This document shows positions 14,018-14,124 of a stretch of 14,124 bases of DNA, one piece after another. How positions within the stretch are numbered: position 1 is the first letter of the stretch; every line of letters begins with the position of its first letter. Made by a program: the position numbers and the translations under genes. Source of the DNA: JAAZLA01 sp964560975 (GTDB taxonomy: Bacteria; Spirochaetota; Spirochaetia; Treponematales; Treponemataceae); NCBI GenBank assembly GCA_964560975.1, contig CAZLNE010000053.1:1-14124 (forward strand), in the 5' to 3' direction. The notes under the pieces are model-generated. The model did no database searches, was not told where the DNA came from, and saw only the letters and a list, made by a program, of their open reading frames with translations.

Positions 14018-14124
14018 GTGATTTGTAATACAATTAAACTTTATGAAAATCGGGAAGATGCAACTCTCACAACCTATATACTTGACGATTCCCAGGAAAT
14101 GATGAAGGGGCGAAACCGTCCTGC
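14018..14124 (+). CDS. Start of a probable alpha/beta-hydrolase (carbohydrate esterase-like), cut by the window edge
   Basis: An open frame begins at a GTG with AGGAG 7 nt upstream and runs off the window after 35 codons. Its beginning, MICNTIKLYENREDATLTTY followed by ILDDSQEMMKGRNRP, resembles the N-terminus of alpha/beta-hydrolase esterases often found with xylan-degrading or sugar genes. In those proteins a strand of this type precedes the oxyanion motif GGGY. The catalytic serine, Asp and His are beyond the window, so activity cannot be judged. It diverges from the CE4 deacetylase gene and has its own promoter. A dienelactone-hydrolase or peptidase-like member of the same fold is possible. 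Confidence 0.6.
   Translation, partial: MICNTIKLYENREDATLTTYILDDSQEMMKGRNRP

Noticed and set aside
1..14124. tRNA genes, insertion sequences, CRISPR arrays, phage genes or toxin-antitoxin pairs
   Set aside because: No cloverleaf, transposase, terminal inverted repeat, spaced repeat array or paired small gene was seen on either strand.

Overview
The window reads as a low-to-moderate GC bacterial chromosome segment, most likely from a spirochaete of the Treponema/Spirochaeta group. This is inferred from three features: a eukaryote-like long GMP synthase, a secreted sugar-binding protein whose N-terminus ends in a GGNKES-type motif, and an Ndk with an NIIHASDS active site. No rRNA or other phylogenetic marker is present, so the placement is tentative. 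Genes are tightly packed, there is no mobile element, tRNA or CRISPR array, and no gene-free stretch exceeds 300 bases.

Positions 1-5262 and 5266-6612 hold housekeeping genes. On the minus strand, pyrG (CTP synthase) and guaA (GMP synthase) form an ATGA-overlapping operon behind a clear sigma70-type promoter (3499-3527). Divergent from them on the plus strand are ndk, then gpsA and ffh. A run of three inverted repeats separates ndk from gpsA, and a strong promoter for gpsA-ffh is embedded in it. ffh ends in a small intrinsic terminator. PyrG, GuaA and Ndk together supply and balance CTP and GTP pools.

Positions 6670-13190 form an alpha-glucan (maltodextrin-like) utilisation locus. A LacI-family repressor gene (plus strand) converges on a four-gene minus-strand operon: a secreted solute-binding protein, two ABC permeases (MalF-like and MalG-like) and a GH77 4-alpha-glucanotransferase (MalQ). 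The operon has a consensus -35 promoter followed by three adjacent copies of a TAAACCGGTTTA-type palindrome, centred exactly 13 bp apart around and just after the predicted start of transcription. A fourth copy lies on the repressor's own promoter. The simplest reading is that this LacI protein represses both itself and the transport operon. No ABC ATPase is encoded here, so a MalK/MsmK-type ATPase must come from elsewhere. The MalF-like permease carries an extra extracytoplasmic region of roughly 250 residues between its first and second membrane segments.

Positions 13219-14124 hold a divergent pair that looks like carbohydrate deacylation: a CE4/NodB polysaccharide deacetylase without a signal peptide and with Tyr in place of the second metal-binding His (minus strand), and the beginning of a probable alpha/beta-hydrolase esterase (plus strand, cut by the window edge). 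The region between them has a good plus-strand promoter and alternating ACTATA/TATAGT hexamers in front of the deacetylase gene.

Most of the window is recognisable. The parts least explained by known families are the MalF insertion, the 13-bp-phased operator triplet, the deacetylase active-site change and the ndk-gpsA inverted-repeat cluster.
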